In this document: positions 50,246 through 61,145 of the stretch, piece after piece
Layout of the letters: each line of letters begins with the position of its first letter
Position numbering within the stretch: the first letter of the stretch is position 1
NCBI RefSeq assembly: GCF_000022365.1
Contig: NC_012804.1
Span: forward strand, 1,550,001 to 1,614,000
Direction: 5' to 3'
Length of the DNA: 64,000 nucleotides
Source of the DNA: Thermococcus gammatolerans EJ3
Lineage (GTDB): Archaea > Methanobacteriota_B > Thermococci > Thermococcales > Thermococcaceae
Made by a program: the position numbers and the translations under genes
The notes under the pieces: model-generated
Database searches by the model: none
What the model saw: the letters and a program-made list of their open reading frames with translations, nothing else
What the model was told of the DNA's origin: nothing

Positions 50246-51112
50246 ATGGTGTGGCCAATCGTTTTGATCTTTATCCTCCTTCTCTTCCTCGGGTTCGTTG
50301 CCTTCGTTGGTTACAAGATGGTCAAGCCCCCGCGCTTCGTCGGCGACTGGACGCCAAAGGATCTCGGCTACGACTACGAGGAGATAACAATAGAAACCAG
50401 GGACGGACTCAAGCTGAGCGGCTGGTGGATTCCCAACGGAGAGGGAACTGTTATTCCCCTTCACGGCTACACGAGGAGCCGGTGGGACGAAGTTTACATG
50501 AAGCAGACCATTGAATTCCTGCTCAAGGAGGGCTACAGCGTCCTCGTCTTTGACTTCCGCGCCCACGGAAGGAGCGATGGGAAGTACACGACGGTCGGAG
50601 AAAAAGAGCTGATCGACATTCTCTCGGCGGTGGACTGGCTGAAGAAGAACCACCCGGAGAAGGCGGGAAAAATAGGACTCGTCGGGTTCTCGATGGGTGC
50701 GGTGGTCACGATAATGGCCCTGGCCGAGGACGAGAGGGTAACCTGTGGCGTTGCCGACTCACCGCCGATTTATCTCGACAAGACGGGGGCGAGGGGCCTG
50801 AAGTACTTCGCGAACCTTCCGGAGTGGCTCTACATCTTCGTCAAACCCTTCACAAAGCTCTTCAGCGGTGCAAAGGAGCTCAACATGCTGGAGTACGCTG
50901 ATAAAGTTAGAAAACCCCTCCTGCTGATAGCCGGAGAAAAGGATCCCCTCGTCAAGCCAAATGAGGTGAGGGAGTTCTACGAGAGAAACAAGCAAATAAA
51001 CCCGAACGTCGAGCTCTGGATTACCGATGCGCCGCACGTTAGAACTTTGAAGCTCCACCCGGAGGAGTGGAAAGAAAAGGTCAGAGAGTTCCTCGAAAAG
51101 TGGTTGAAGTAA
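50246..51112 (+). CDS. Membrane-anchored alpha/beta hydrolase
   Basis: A 288-aa serine hydrolase. An N-terminal membrane helix (about 1-22) is followed by the alpha/beta fold: oxyanion region IPLHGYTRS, nucleophile GFSMGA (Ser149), acid in GEKDPLV and His in DAPHV. It may act as an esterase or peptidase on the substrate moved by its MFS neighbours. GGAGG favours ATG 50246 over ATG 50240. Confidence 0.85.
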   Translation: MVWPIVLIFILLLFLGFVAFVGYKMVKPPRFVGDWTPKDLGYDYEEITIETRDGLKLSGWWIPNGEGTVIPLHGYTRSRWDEVYMKQTIEFLLKEGYSVLVFDFRAHGRSDGKYTTVGEKELIDILSAVDWLKKNHPEKAGKIGLVGFSMGAVVTIMALAEDERVTCGVADSPPIYLDKTGARGLKYFANLPEWLYIFVKPFTKLFSGAKELNMLEYADKVRKPLLLIAGEKDPLVKPNEVREFYERNKQINPNVELWITDAPHVRTLKLHPEEWKEKVREFLEKWLK

Positions 51113-51119
51113 GCTCTTC

Positions 51120-52349
51120 TTACTCCATTCTTTTTATTGCCCGGTTGTAGAGGATTACCGCGATTAATAGCGCTCCAAAGGCACCGGCCGAGAGCCAAGC
51201 AACATCGGGCAGGATTTCGCCAGCGGGCCTGTGGTAAAGCTCCAGCAGGCGGAGATCCTTCAGGGCCCTCCCGAGGGGGAAGTAGTTCGCTATCGGTCTT
51301 GCCCAGTTCGGGAGTATGCTATCGGGAATGACTACCCCAGCAAGGAAGAGGAGGGGCATGGAGATCAGGTTGATAACCGCGTTCGTTGCCTTTATGCTCC
51401 TCGTGGCCATTGCTATCGCCAGCCCGAGGCCCATAGAAAAGACCGCCGCGAGGAATATCAGAACCCAGCCGAGGAACCCTGGAAAGACCGTCTCACTGAA
51501 GATAAGCTTCGAGTAGGCTATCCCGATCAGTATGCTGATCATTATAACGATGAACGTCGAGAGGATCTTCCCTACCAGAAAGTCCCACGCCGTTGCAGGG
51601 GATGCGGCGATTCTCCTCAGTGTTCCATGTTCAATCTCCTCCAAGGTTCCGGAACCAACCATCATCATCGTTGCAAAGAGGAACTGTATGCCTATGAAGC
51701 TCGTAACGTAGAACTGAATCGGAGATGGGGACTCCCCTGAAACTCCCCTCTCCTCGATGTCCAGCGGATTCGTGAGACCAAGGAGGTACTTCTTAATGTC
51801 ATCCAGCGTGAAGTTCCCGAGTGCACTCTCGGGAACGTACTCCTCCATGTAGGTTAGGGTAATGTTAAGCCTCTTCTCGGCAACCCGCCGCTCAAACTCC
51901 GAGAAAAAGCCCTTCACGGTTCCACTCACTATCTGGTAGTTCTGCGGATCACTTCCCTCAAAATATGCATGGATCTTCGCAGGAAAGCCGCTTGAAAGGT
52001 TCTTCCCAAAACCCTCGGGGAACACGAGGAGGGCATCGATCCTTCTCTGTTTTAAAGCCTTCAGCGCGCTTTCCTCGTCCGAATACTCCCGTATCCTGAA
52101 AACGTGAACGCCGTCGATGGTAACGTTCTCCATTATGCCCACGACGTCTTTAGCAGTAAATGGCGAGCTCTCGTTGTAGTATACCACTCCGAGGTCGATC
52201 TTTACCGGAGGGTTATGGCCACCCCATATGCCCCCGAGCAGGGTTATCCACATGAGCGGAAAGACGAAGATCCAAAACAACGCCATCTTCTCCCGCCTTA
52301 TCTCCCGAAGATCCTTCAGGACTATCCCCTTAACGGCCCTCACCTTCAT
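51120..52349 (-). CDS. ABC-2 permease (DrrB/daunorubicin-type exporter)
   Basis: A 409-aa ABC-2 permease: one N-terminal helix (about 24-44), a large external domain (about 45-220), then five to six helices and a short basic C-terminus. Typical of NatB/YhaP-like exporters. Its start overlaps the end of the ATPase gene (4 nt). Cargo unknown; drugs or lipids are possible. Confidence 0.87.
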   Translation of the reverse strand: MKVRAVKGIVLKDLREIRREKMALFWIFVFPLMWITLLGGIWGGHNPPVKIDLGVVYYNESSPFTAKDVVGIMENVTIDGVHVFRIREYSDEESALKALKQRRIDALLVFPEGFGKNLSSGFPAKIHAYFEGSDPQNYQIVSGTVKGFFSEFERRVAEKRLNITLTYMEEYVPESALGNFTLDDIKKYLLGLTNPLDIEERGVSGESPSPIQFYVTSFIGIQFLFATMMMVGSGTLEEIEHGTLRRIAASPATAWDFLVGKILSTFIVIMISILIGIAYSKLIFSETVFPGFLGWVLIFLAAVFSMGLGLAIAMATRSIKATNAVINLISMPLLFLAGVVIPDSILPNWARPIANYFPLGRALKDLRLLELYHRPAGEILPDVAWLSAGAFGALLIAVILYNRAIKRME

Positions 52350-53236
52350 CCCAGACCCCTCCCGGTGAGTTTCAGGAAAACATCTTCCAGAGTTGGTTCT
52401 TCAACCCGTATCGCCCTTATCTCGCTTCCAGCCCCAACGAGAAGTTCAACGATCTTGGGAAGGGCAGTTTTGGCGTTTTTCACCGATACTCTGAGAGCGT
52501 TTTCACGCTCAACCACCCGATGAAATTCCTTCCTCAGAAGCCCGATCCCTTTCAGAACGCCCTCCACGTGAATGACGCTCTCCTCCCCAGCGAGGGACTT
52601 CAGCTCCTCGGGCGTTCCAACGGCTATGATCCTCCCCTCGTTCATTATGGCCACCCTGTCGGCGAGGGCTTCCGCCTCCTCCATGTAGTGGGTGGCGAGT
52701 AAAACGGTCTTTCCCTCTTCCCGGAGTTCCAGTATAATGTTCCACAACTCCCTCCTCGAGGACACATCCAATCCGACTGAGGGCTCATCGAGGATCAGTA
52801 TCTCGGGCTCGTAGAGAAGGGCTATCGCGAGGTTGAGGCGCCTCTTAAAGCCACCACTCAGCTCTTTGGCCTTTTTCTTTGGAGGAAGGGAAAACCTCTC
52901 GATGAGTTCTCCCACCCTCTCGCTCGGAGCATCGTAGAGGTCAGCGTAAAAGCCCAGGTTCTCTTCGACCGTGAGGAAATCGTAGGCTATGCTTTCCTGA
53001 GGCACGTAGCCAATAAAACGGGCTGTTCTCTTCGAGAGAGGCTCACCGAAGATCCTGACTTCACCGGAGTCATAGCCAAGACCCTCCGCAAGAATCCTAA
53101 TGAGAGTTGTTTTTCCGGCACCGTTCGGCCCGAGGAGCGCGAGTATTTCCCCTTCCTCAACTTCAAGATTCACCCCCTTCAGCGCGAGAAAATTGCCATA
53201 GCTTTTCTTCAATCCCCGGATTTTGATGGCCTTCAT
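52346..53236 (-). CDS. ABC exporter ATP-binding protein (DrrA-like)
   Basis: A 296-aa ATPase with Walker A GPNGAGKTT, signature LSGGFKRRL, Walker B ILILDEPSVGLD and switch His in ATHYMEEAE. The C-terminal DrrA-type extension is present. ATG 53236 follows GGGGGTG; GTG 53242 is the alternative. A minus-strand TATA at about 53267-53276 gives a very short leader. Confidence 0.92.
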   Translation of the reverse strand: MKAIKIRGLKKSYGNFLALKGVNLEVEEGEILALLGPNGAGKTTLIRILAEGLGYDSGEVRIFGEPLSKRTARFIGYVPQESIAYDFLTVEENLGFYADLYDAPSERVGELIERFSLPPKKKAKELSGGFKRRLNLAIALLYEPEILILDEPSVGLDVSSRRELWNIILELREEGKTVLLATHYMEEAEALADRVAIMNEGRIIAVGTPEELKSLAGEESVIHVEGVLKGIGLLRKEFHRVVERENALRVSVKNAKTALPKIVELLVGAGSEIRAIRVEEPTLEDVFLKLTGRGLG

Positions 53237-53320
53237 GGGCACCCCCTACAAATAGAAACGGCATAGGGAAATATAAAGGGGCCAGAAACTCTGGAGTTCA
53301 GAATAGCCTCGGCTAACCCT

Positions 53321-53427
53321 CTTTTCCTCACCGTTCAGCGTGGCTAACGCTCGTCATCGGCCGGAAGAATTAACACCAAGTCCTTAAAAAGGGAACGTGA
53401 GGAAAAGGTTGGGGAATGACGAGCGTT
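53321..53427. repeat. Crossing inverted repeats (potential pseudoknot)
   Basis: Arm A, 53321-53336, pairs with A' at 53393-53407 (11 bp, one bulged C, then 4 bp). Arm B, 53346-53357, pairs with B' at 53416-53427 (12 bp perfect). The order A-B-A'-B' is that of a pseudoknot. AGCGT/ACGCT around 53337-53350 forms a competing local hairpin that uses part of B. A TATA-like AAATATAAAG at about 53268 could transcribe it rightward. Otherwise 53243-53494 shows no convincing gene. Confidence 0.6.
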
Positions 53428-53494
53428 TACCGGTCGGATCGCTACCGGATGAAGAGACTGGCACTGGCCGACCCCATCAAAAAGGAAGGGAGGG

Positions 53495-55003
53495 TCAGTA
53501 GTTAATCTCTCCCTTTTCCTTCAGCTCGAGGTACATACGCCAGCTAATCACAGGCTTCTTGACCGCCATAACGTCATCAACGCGCCTAACTGCTGTGTTG
53601 TGCGGTGCGCTCTTGACGACCTCGGGGTTGGTGTAGGCTTCATCGCTTATCCTCTTCAGTGCCTCGACGTAAGCGTCGAGCTCCTCTTTGCTAACCGTTT
53701 CCGTCGGCTCAATCATCAGGGCCTCGTGAACAATCAGTGGGAAGTAAACCGTCGGCGCGTGCATTCCGAAGTCGAGGAGCCTCTTCGCCACGTCCATCGC
53801 GGTAACGCCAGTTTCCTTCTTCATCGGTTCCGCTGAAAAGACCGTCTCGTGCTTCCTAAGCTTTTTACCTGGCAACTCGTATCCCCTCGTTCCGAGCAGT
53901 TTCCTCGTCAGGTAGTTGGCGTTGAGAACAGCTATCTCGCTCGCGTTCTTAAGGCCATCCCTGCCCATGACCTTGAGGTAAACCAGGGCCCTAACCATTA
54001 CCGCGAAGTTGCCGTAGAGTTCCTTCACCTTCCCGATGCTCTTTGGCACGTTGTAGTCGAGGTAGTAGCGGTCGTTCTCCTCATCGTAGCCCACCAGCGG
54101 AACCGGCAGGTAGTCCTTGAGGAAATCCTTTACTCCAACGGGCCCGCTTCCCGGTCCGCCTCCACCGTGCGGTGTCGAGAAGGTCTTGTGCAGGTTGAGG
54201 TGAACTATGTCGAAGCCCATATCTCCCGGCCTGACCTTCCCGAGGACGGCGTTGAGGTTCGCCCCGTCGTAGTAGAGAAGTCCTCCAGCTTTGTGGACTA
54301 TCTTCGCTATCTCGAGGATCTCGTCCTCAAAGATGCCGAGGGTGTTGGGGTTGGTGAGCATTAAGCCAGCCGTCCTCTCACCGACCGCGTTCTCAAGGGC
54401 CTCCAGATCAACGGTCCCGTTCTCGTTGGAGGGAATCTCGATGACCTTGAAGCCGGCCATAGCGGCACTGGCAGGGTTCGTTCCGTGAGCGGAATCCGGC
54501 ACGAGCATCTCGTCCCTCTGCGGCTCGCCGTTGTCGATGTGATATGTCCGGATTATGGAAACGCCGGTGAATTCACCGTTCGCCCCGGCAGCTGGCTGGA
54601 GCGTGAAGCGGTCCATGCCTGTTATCTCCTTGAGCCACTGCTCAAGCTCCCACATTATCTTTAACGCGCCTTGAACGGTTCTCTCGTCCTGGTACGGATG
54701 GATGTAAGCCACGCCCGGATGAGCGGCCATCTCCTCGTTTATCTTGGGGTTGTACTTCATGGTGCACGAGCCGAGGGGATAGATGCCGGAATCTACGCCG
54801 TAGTTCATCTCGCTCAGCCTTGTGTAGTGCTTGACTATTTCAGGCTCGCTCAGCTCGGGAAGATCGAGCTTGCTCTTCCTCCTAATCTTTTCTGGGATTT
54901 CGACCTCCAAATCCTCAATCGGCTTTGGCAAGGTATAGCCAACCCTCCCCTCGCGGGAGAGCTCGAAGATAAGCGGTTCGTCCCACTTAGCCTGGCGGAA
55001 CAT
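53495..55003 (-). CDS. gcvPB: Glycine dehydrogenase (decarboxylating) subunit 2
   Basis: A 502-aa PLP-binding half of P-protein, decarboxylating glycine in the cleavage system. The pyridoxal-lysine region reads [30 protein letters not shown] is another typical block. Its ATG directly abuts the gcvPA stop (TGAATG). GcvT and GcvH are not in this window. Confidence 0.95.
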   Translation of the reverse strand: MFRQAKWDEPLIFELSREGRVGYTLPKPIEDLEVEIPEKIRRKSKLDLPELSEPEIVKHYTRLSEMNYGVDSGIYPLGSCTMKYNPKINEEMAAHPGVAYIHPYQDERTVQGALKIMWELEQWLKEITGMDRFTLQPAAGANGEFTGVSIIRTYHIDNGEPQRDEMLVPDSAHGTNPASAAMAGFKVIEIPSNENGTVDLEALENAVGERTAGLMLTNPNTLGIFEDEILEIAKIVHKAGGLLYYDGANLNAVLGKVRPGDMGFDIVHLNLHKTFSTPHGGGGPGSGPVGVKDFLKDYLPVPLVGYDEENDRYYLDYNVPKSIGKVKELYGNFAVMVRALVYLKVMGRDGLKNASEIAVLNANYLTRKLLGTRGYELPGKKLRKHETVFSAEPMKKETGVTAMDVAKRLLDFGMHAPTVYFPLIVHEALMIEPTETVSKEELDAYVEALKRISDEAYTNPEVVKSAPHNTAVRRVDDVMAVKKPVISWRMYLELKEKGEINY

Positions 55004-56350
55004 TCAGGCCACCTCCTTGAGGGCCTCTATGAGGGCATGGACCCATTCCTTCCTCGTCGTTTCAGTTGCCGCGAAGAGGGCCGTCTCACCAAGCTCGGGG
55101 AAGTGCTTTCCGATGTAGTAGCCGCCATGTATTCCCTTTGCAAGGAGCGCCTCGTGTATCTCGCCGTAGGGCCTTTTGAACTTCACAGGAACGTCCTTGA
55201 AGTAGAGGCCCTCGAAGGGAATCTCGGCAACCTCGCTCAACCTCTTCTTCAGGTAGGCGGTGTTCTTGAGGATGACCTCGCCGAGCTCCCTCAAGCCCTT
55301 CGGCCCGAGAGTCGCGAGATGTATCGCTGAGGCAACGGCAACGAGTGCTTCGTTGGAGCAGATGTTTGATGTAGCTTTGGCGCGCCTTATGTGCTGTTCC
55401 CTCGTCTGGAGCGTCATGACGAATGCCCTCTTTCCTTCAGCATCTCTCGTCATTCCGATTATCCTGCCCGGCATCTGGCGGATGAGCTTCTTGTCGTTCC
55501 TGACCGCGAAAACTCCTGCCCTCGGCCCGCCGAAGTTCATTGGGTTGCCGAGGTATGAAGCCTCTCCGACCGCTATGTCGGCGCCAAGCTCGCCTGGCGC
55601 TTCAAAGATCCCGAGCATCGTCGGATCGGCCCCAACGACGAAGTAGGCACCGGCTTCGTGTGCAATTTCGCCTATCTCCCTCACGTTCTCCTCAACGAGG
55701 CCGAAGAAGTTGGCCATCTCGACGTAAACTCCAGCGGAATCCTCAACGGCCTCCTTGAGCTTCTCAATGTCGAGCCTACCGCTCTCGTCCCAGGGAACCT
55801 CGACTATCTCAAGGTTCGCCCCGCGAGTGTAGGTCTCGATGACGGCTTTCTTTTCTGGACTTATAGCCTTTGGAATCACGAAGCGCTTTCTCTTTCCCCT
55901 GTGGAGCCTGACCGTCATCAGAGCGGCCTCGGCTATGGAAGTTCCCCAGTCGTACATCGAGGAGTTGACAACGGGCAAACCGTAGAGCTCGGCCATCATG
56001 CTTTGATACTCAAACAAAGCCTGAAGCATTCCCTGGCTTATCTCGGGCTGATAGGGGGTATATGCGGTCAAAAACTCGCTCCTCTCGATGAGGTACTTGA
56101 CGTGGGCCGGGATGTAGTGGAAATAGGTTCCAGCACCGAGGAAGCTCGGCATCTCAAGAGCCGTTTTGTTCTTGGATAGAGTCTCGTTGAGCTCAATGAA
56201 AACCTCATACTCGCTCTTACCTCCGGGGAGGTTGAACTCCTTTAGCATCCCCTCGGGAACGTCCGAGAAGAGCTCGTCGATTGAGGCAAAGCCGATTTCC
56301 CTCAGCATCTCCTCGCGATGGGCGAGGTTGGGAAGGTAGTGCTTTCCCAT
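55004..56350 (-). CDS. gcvPA: Glycine dehydrogenase (decarboxylating) subunit 1
   Basis: A 448-aa partner subunit of the split archaeal/bacterial P-protein. Conserved blocks: [33 protein letters not shown] and [16 protein letters not shown] 56350 follows GAGGTGATT; GTG 56359 is an alternative. Co-transcribed with gcvPB. Confidence 0.95.
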
Positions 56351-56433
56351 GGCAATCACCTCGAAAGGTTAAGACGGTCGTTTAAAATAGGAGGTACATG
56401 ATTATATGCCTTGTGCTCAAAAAAGAGAAGGGA

Positions 56434-57729
56434 TCAGCCGGTAACGCCGACGTCCTCAAAGAACTTTTCCATAAGCCCGGCGACGGCCCTTATGTCGTAC
56501 TGCATGGTCTCGTAGACGGCCCATTGGACGAGGCTGTACTCCCTGCCGTCGAGGGTCTTGAAGCCGCTCGGAGCGTTCACGTCGAAGTTGGCGTGGAGCT
56601 CGATGTTCCTTATCGCCCATCCATCGACGTCATCGTCGAGCCATGCGTCCCTGTCAACGTGGGTGTAGATGTAAACCGTGTCGCCCGGAACGGTGACTCT
56701 GGTGTCTTTGAGCGGGTTCGGGTCCTGGGCGTAGCGGGCGATGAGGTTCCAGTTTTTGTCGTAGACCTCAACGTAGCCGAGGGTCTTGAAGTAGGCGTTC
56801 TGCATGTCTATGTCCTTGAAGACGATGGTTATCGAGCTGGCTCCCTTGAACTCAAGCTTGAGGACGCTCCAGTCGCCCTTCTTGAGCTCCTTCGTCCAGA
56901 AGTAGCTTCCGAGGTGGCCGCGCTCGCTCCAGAGGTTGATGTCCTTGCCGGTCGAGTAGAGCATGTAACGCCAGGAGTTGTGGGCAATGAGGTCGGCGTA
57001 GGCCCAGGCGACGCCGTTGGCGAGACTCATGTGGCCGTTCTCGTTGTCGGCAACGTAGATGTCCTTCCCTATGATGAACCTCCCCTTCTCCTGAGGGATC
57101 TGCCACCACTTTATCGGCGTGAGGTCGAGGGGGACGCGGTCGTTGAGTATGTCGTCGGCAACGGCGGGGGAAACCTCGTTCTCGACGAAGTCGTGGGCGT
57201 TCTCTATGTACTTGAACTGCTCAAGGTCTTCGAACATGTGGGGGGTCGTGTGGGCAACGAGCATGCTCATGTCCTCGAGGATGTGAACCGTCCTGCCGAG
57301 GTATAGCATGGCCTCCTCCCTTTTGCCCTCCTTCCAGAGCTGAACCGCCTGCTCGTAGAGCCTCTGGGCCATGTCGGCGGCCGATGTGTCCGCATCGCCA
57401 AAGAGATTGACTGTAAGAAGCTCGGCGTGATCCATCGGGTCAAGGAAGTGGTACTGGCTCTGGAGCGTGTAGGTCTTCCCGTTGAACTCTATGCTACCGC
57501 CGCGCCAGTCCTCGTCGTAGGCCCCGTAGAGGAGCTGATCTTTGTACCGCATGAGAATTGAACCGAGGGCGGGATTGTCCTTGTAGACCGCCTGTATGGC
57601 CTTGTAGGTCAGCTTCTGGTGGACGTTCATGGGGTTGTCGAGGGTCGGTCCGTCGGTCGGCCACGCCGAAACGATCCCAATTCCACCTAAAACAACCAGG
57701 ATAAGTAAAGCAACTTTTAACTCCTTCAT
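56434..57729 (-). CDS. Secreted zinc-dependent phospholipase C-like enzyme
   Basis: A 431-aa secreted protein. The signal peptide should be cut after Ala22, giving mature Trp1 (SA/WPTDGP). In Bacillus and Clostridium phospholipase C the mature N-terminal Trp is a zinc ligand, and here HQKLT, YHFLDPMDH, YLGRTVHILEDMS and HTTPHMF supply the other expected His/Asp ligands. Residues about 275-431 form an extra beta-rich domain, perhaps membrane binding as in alpha-toxin. ATG 57729 follows GGAGGTGAT. A phospholipase in an archaeon must act on ether lipids or foreign lipids; unresolved. Confidence 0.8.
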   Translation of the reverse strand: MKELKVALLILVVLGGIGIVSAWPTDGPTLDNPMNVHQKLTYKAIQAVYKDNPALGSILMRYKDQLLYGAYDEDWRGGSIEFNGKTYTLQSQYHFLDPMDHAELLTVNLFGDADTSAADMAQRLYEQAVQLWKEGKREEAMLYLGRTVHILEDMSMLVAHTTPHMFEDLEQFKYIENAHDFVENEVSPAVADDILNDRVPLDLTPIKWWQIPQEKGRFIIGKDIYVADNENGHMSLANGVAWAYADLIAHNSWRYMLYSTGKDINLWSERGHLGSYFWTKELKKGDWSVLKLEFKGASSITIVFKDIDMQNAYFKTLGYVEVYDKNWNLIARYAQDPNPLKDTRVTVPGDTVYIYTHVDRDAWLDDDVDGWAIRNIELHANFDVNAPSGFKTLDGREYSLVQWAVYETMQYDIRAVAGLMEKFFEDVGVTG

Positions 57730-57843
57730 TTTATCACCTCCGGAAATGAGGCAGCTGGCATATCCCACGAAGGTTAATAAATCTTCCGCATGGCAAAAGC
57801 TTTTAGAAGTCCATGGTAACGGCCTTTTGGTTGGGGGATGGGC

Positions 57844-58524
57844 ATGATAATAGCCTTCGATTTCGACGGAACGCTTATCGACAGCTACTCCTGCATAGAG
57901 GAGGCCTTCAAAAGAGCTCTTGAGAGGCGCTACCGCTGGCTCCCGGGGAAGGGACTGTGGGCAAAGTTACTGACCAAAATCGAACTCCAGTTCGAGAGGC
58001 CGAGCTTTGGGGGCCACAAAAAGACCCACAGGCCACCTTTCTTCCTGAGAACGAAGTTCTTCGAGACGTGGTTCATTGAAAGGGCGAAGCTGAGCAAGCC
58101 GATAGACGACGCCCCCGAGCTCTTAAAGCGACTTAGGGAAGAGGGACACACTGTCATCTCGTTCTCTGCAGAGGATTTCATAGACGGCATGAAGGTCAAA
58201 CGGCTGAAGATGGCCGGCCTCTACGATCTCTTCGACGACGTCATCGTTTTTGGTCGGGAGATGACGCTCGACGAGGCCTTTCAGCTCGTCCGCGAGAAGT
58301 ACGGGAACGAGACTTTCATCTGGGTGGACGACAAGCCCTGGCGCTTCATCGGCAGGGGCGACGAGAACACGGAGTTCGTGTGGTACTACTTTCCCTTCAC
58401 CGCTCGCTTCGTTGAGAAGAACCGCGAGAAGCTTGCGTTAATACCGCATCTCCACGTCATAAGGGACCTGTGGAGCATCTTCGACGTTATCAAGAGGGTG
58501 AAAGGGGAGAGGGGGGTCGGATAA
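57844..58524 (+). CDS. HAD-superfamily phosphatase
   Basis: A 226-aa HAD hydrolase. Motif I is FDFDGTLID (Asp6, Asp8), motif II VISFSAED, motif IV WVDDKPWR. A helical cap lies between about 20 and 85. It is 3 nt from a thiamine-type permease gene on the same strand, which suggests thiamine-phosphate or another cofactor phosphate as substrate (inference). ATG 57844 follows GGGGGATGG. Confidence 0.85.
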   Translation: MIIAFDFDGTLIDSYSCIEEAFKRALERRYRWLPGKGLWAKLLTKIELQFERPSFGGHKKTHRPPFFLRTKFFETWFIERAKLSKPIDDAPELLKRLREEGHTVISFSAEDFIDGMKVKRLKMAGLYDLFDDVIVFGREMTLDEAFQLVREKYGNETFIWVDDKPWRFIGRGDENTEFVWYYFPFTARFVEKNREKLALIPHLHVIRDLWSIFDVIKRVKGERGVG

Positions 58525-58527
58525 GGA

Positions 58528-60147
58528 ATGCTCTCCAGGCGCTTCTGGCTGGTGGTGTTCCTTCCGGCACTGGCATTTCTGGTGGTTTTCTTCTACTACC
58601 CCGTGACGCTGATTCTGGAGGACGGCCTCTCGGTTTCGGCCATATCCTCCGTTCTCTCCAACCCCTACTACCGCCACGTCATAGCCTTTACGATCCTTCA
58701 GGCGGTTGGCTCGACGCTCCTGACCCTCGCGATAGGCCTTCCCGGGGCGTACCTCTTCGCCAAGTACGATTTCCCGGGTAAGAGGACCCTGAAGGCCATT
58801 CTGACCGTGCCCTTCGTGATGCCAAGCATAATGGTCGCTCTCGGATTTATACTCCTCTTCGGCAGAGAGGGCTTCTTCACGTCCATTCTGGGCCGCAACC
58901 TGGGGATACTCTACTCGTGGAAGGCCATTCTCCTGGCCCACGCCTTCTACAACTTCCCCGTCGTGGTCAGAATGGTGTCGTCTCTGTGGGAGAGGATAAA
59001 CCCCCACTACGAAGAGGCCGCGATGAGCCTCGGCGCTAGGGGATTCACCCTCTTTCGAAAGGTCACGCTACCGATGCTTTATCCGGCAATTCTCGCGTCG
59101 TCCCTGCTAACCTTCATATTCTCCTTCCTGAGCTTCTCGATCCCCCTCATCCTCGGCGGTTACAGGTACAGCACGATAGAGGTGGCGATATTCACGTCCA
59201 TAATGACCCTCCTCGACTTCAGAACCGGAGCGGCACTCGCCGTCATCCAGATGACACTCAGCTTCACGTTCATGTACCTCTACCTCAAGAGCCTCGACAG
59301 GTATTCCAAGGCCGAGGAGCAGAGGATCCTCCGCGAGCCGAGGAGGCTGAAACTCAAGGATATGCTGAGCCTCAAAGGCCTCGGGATAACCATCTACTCA
59401 GCTATTGTCTTCGTTTTCATCCTCTCCCCCCTCCTCGCGGTCGTCTACGATTCAATCACGTGGAAGGGAAAGTTCACCCTGGAGTTCTACCGCAGGCTTT
59501 TTGACAGCTCTTACAACCCGATATTCGGTTCGGACAGCCTGCACGCGATAGCGTGGACCTTCGCCTTTGGATTTGCGACGGTTCTGCTGGCGACGCTCAT
59601 AGCGCTCGCAATAGCATACTCCGCCCTCAGATGGGATCTACCGGGGAAGACGCTCGTGGACGTTCTGGCGACCCTGCCCCTGGGTTCGTCGGCGATAGTA
59701 ATAGGCCTCGGATACATCAAGGCCTTTCACAGGCCACCCCTCCTTCTCCTCGGAAGTCCGTACCTCATCGTCGCGGCCCATACTGTGATAGCCTACCCCT
59801 TCGCCCTGAGGGCAGTTTCCTCGTCACTCAGAAAGGTGAAGAGCAGCCTCCGCGAGGCCGCGATGAGCCTCGGAGCGACGGACTTCAAGGCGTTCCTGAA
59901 GGTTGAGCTACCGCTGGCCTTCGGCGGGGTCTTGGTCGGGGCAGTCTTTTCCTTCGCGATGAGCATAGCCGAGCTCGGCGCAACGTACATGATCTACCAG
60001 CCGGAGTACACCACGATAACCATAGCCATCTACCGCTACCTCGGTTCACGACAGTTCGGCTCGGCCTCGGCAATGGCCGTCATCCTTATGATCGTCAGCT
60101 TGGTAGGCTTTCTCCTGATAGAGAGGACGGGTGAGGAGGTATGGTGA
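58528..60147 (+). CDS. ABC transporter permease, ThiP/FbpB type
   Basis: A 539-aa fused permease with two binding-protein-dependent domains, about twelve helices. Each half carries an EAA-like coupling loop: [18 protein letters not shown] and [18 protein letters not shown]. This is the ThiP/iron(III)-type layout. It overlaps the ATPase gene by 7 nt. Confidence 0.88.
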   Translation: MLSRRFWLVVFLPALAFLVVFFYYPVTLILEDGLSVSAISSVLSNPYYRHVIAFTILQAVGSTLLTLAIGLPGAYLFAKYDFPGKRTLKAILTVPFVMPSIMVALGFILLFGREGFFTSILGRNLGILYSWKAILLAHAFYNFPVVVRMVSSLWERINPHYEEAAMSLGARGFTLFRKVTLPMLYPAILASSLLTFIFSFLSFSIPLILGGYRYSTIEVAIFTSIMTLLDFRTGAALAVIQMTLSFTFMYLYLKSLDRYSKAEEQRILREPRRLKLKDMLSLKGLGITIYSAIVFVFILSPLLAVVYDSITWKGKFTLEFYRRLFDSSYNPIFGSDSLHAIAWTFAFGFATVLLATLIALAIAYSALRWDLPGKTLVDVLATLPLGSSAIVIGLGYIKAFHRPPLLLLGSPYLIVAAHTVIAYPFALRAVSSSLRKVKSSLREAAMSLGATDFKAFLKVELPLAFGGVLVGAVFSFAMSIAELGATYMIYQPEYTTITIAIYRYLGSRQFGSASAMAVILMIVSLVGFLLIERTGEEVW

Positions 60148-61145
60148 GGCTTCTTCTAAGGGATGTAAGGCTATCGAGGGAAGGCTTTGAGCTCACAATC
60201 CCCGAACTCGAGGTAAAGGACGGCGAGTTCTTCACGCTCCTGGGTCCGAGCGGCTGCGGAAAAACGACCACGCTGAGGATCATAGCGGGCTTTGAAAAGG
60301 CCGATGGGAGGGTTTACTTTGGCGATGAAGACGTAACCGACAGGCCCCCCTACGAGAGGAACATCGGAATAGTCTTCCAGGACTACGCCCTATTTCCGCA
60401 CATGACGGTGTTCGACAATGTGGCCTTCGGCCTGAGAATGAGGAAGGTTCCAGAGGAGGAGGTTCGGAGGGAGGTAAAGGAGGTTCTCTCCCTCGTTGGT
60501 CTGGAGGGCTTCGAGAAGCGCTATCCCGAGCAGCTCAGCGGCGGTCAGCAGCAGCGCGTCGCCCTCGCAAGGGCGCTCGTTATAAAGCCCAGACTGCTCC
60601 TCTTAGACGAACCCCTTAGCAACCTCGACGCCAAAATAAGGGAAAGGCTCAGGGGGGTCATTAAGAGGATCCAGCGCGAGCTCGGCATAACGACGATCTA
60701 CGTCACGCACGACCAGGAGGAGGCGATGGCGATAAGCGACAGGATAGCTGTGATGAAAAACGGGAGGATAATACAGGTTGGTGAGCCACTGGAGCTCTAC
60801 TATCACCCAAAGGACGAGTTCGTCGCGACGTTCCTCGGCATTGGAAACCTCCTCGAGCTGGAAGCCGAGGGCGGACGTGCGTGCCTCGGCGGGCTGTGCT
60901 TTGAAACAGGACGAGAGGGAAAGGTCAAGGTCTTCTTCCGGCCGGAGAGCGTTATCGTGGAGGAAGGAAAGACCGCCGAGGTGATCGACTACGAGCTCCT
61001 CCCCGGGAGGATGAGGCTGTTCCTCAGCGTCGCGGGAAAAAGGATAACCGCGGAGAGGTTCATCAATGAGCTTCCATTCGACCCGCGAAACGTTCCAAAA
61101 AAAGTGGGAGTGAGGATAAAGGACTACGCTATCCTCTCTCCTTAA
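60141..61145 (+). CDS. ABC transporter ATPase, ThiQ/PotA-like
   Basis: A 334-aa importer ATPase: Walker [10 protein letters not shown] (35-43), signature [15 protein letters not shown], Walker [16 protein letters not shown], switch YVTHDQEE, and a C-terminal TOBE-type region from about 235. The ATG overlaps the permease end; its own stop overlaps the convergent binding-protein gene by 17 nt. Confidence 0.9.
   Translation: MVRLLLRDVRLSREGFELTIPELEVKDGEFFTLLGPSGCGKTTTLRIIAGFEKADGRVYFGDEDVTDRPPYERNIGIVFQDYALFPHMTVFDNVAFGLRMRKVPEEEVRREVKEVLSLVGLEGFEKRYPEQLSGGQQQRVALARALVIKPRLLLLDEPLSNLDAKIRERLRGVIKRIQRELGITTIYVTHDQEEAMAISDRIAVMKNGRIIQVGEPLELYYHPKDEFVATFLGIGNLLELEAEGGRACLGGLCFETGREGKVKVFFRPESVIVEEGKTAEVIDYELLPGRMRLFLSVAGKRITAERFINELPFDPRNVPKKVGVRIKDYAILSP

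Noticed and set aside
53417-53506. 29-codon plus-strand frame within the crossing repeats
   Set aside because: No ribosome binding site; overlaps the gcvPB end and is better explained as part of the inverted-repeat element.
56398-57306. 302-codon plus-strand frame opposite the phospholipase gene
   Set aside because: Composition is Val/Glu/Asp-rich shadow; the minus-strand gene has signal peptide, motifs and ribosome binding site.
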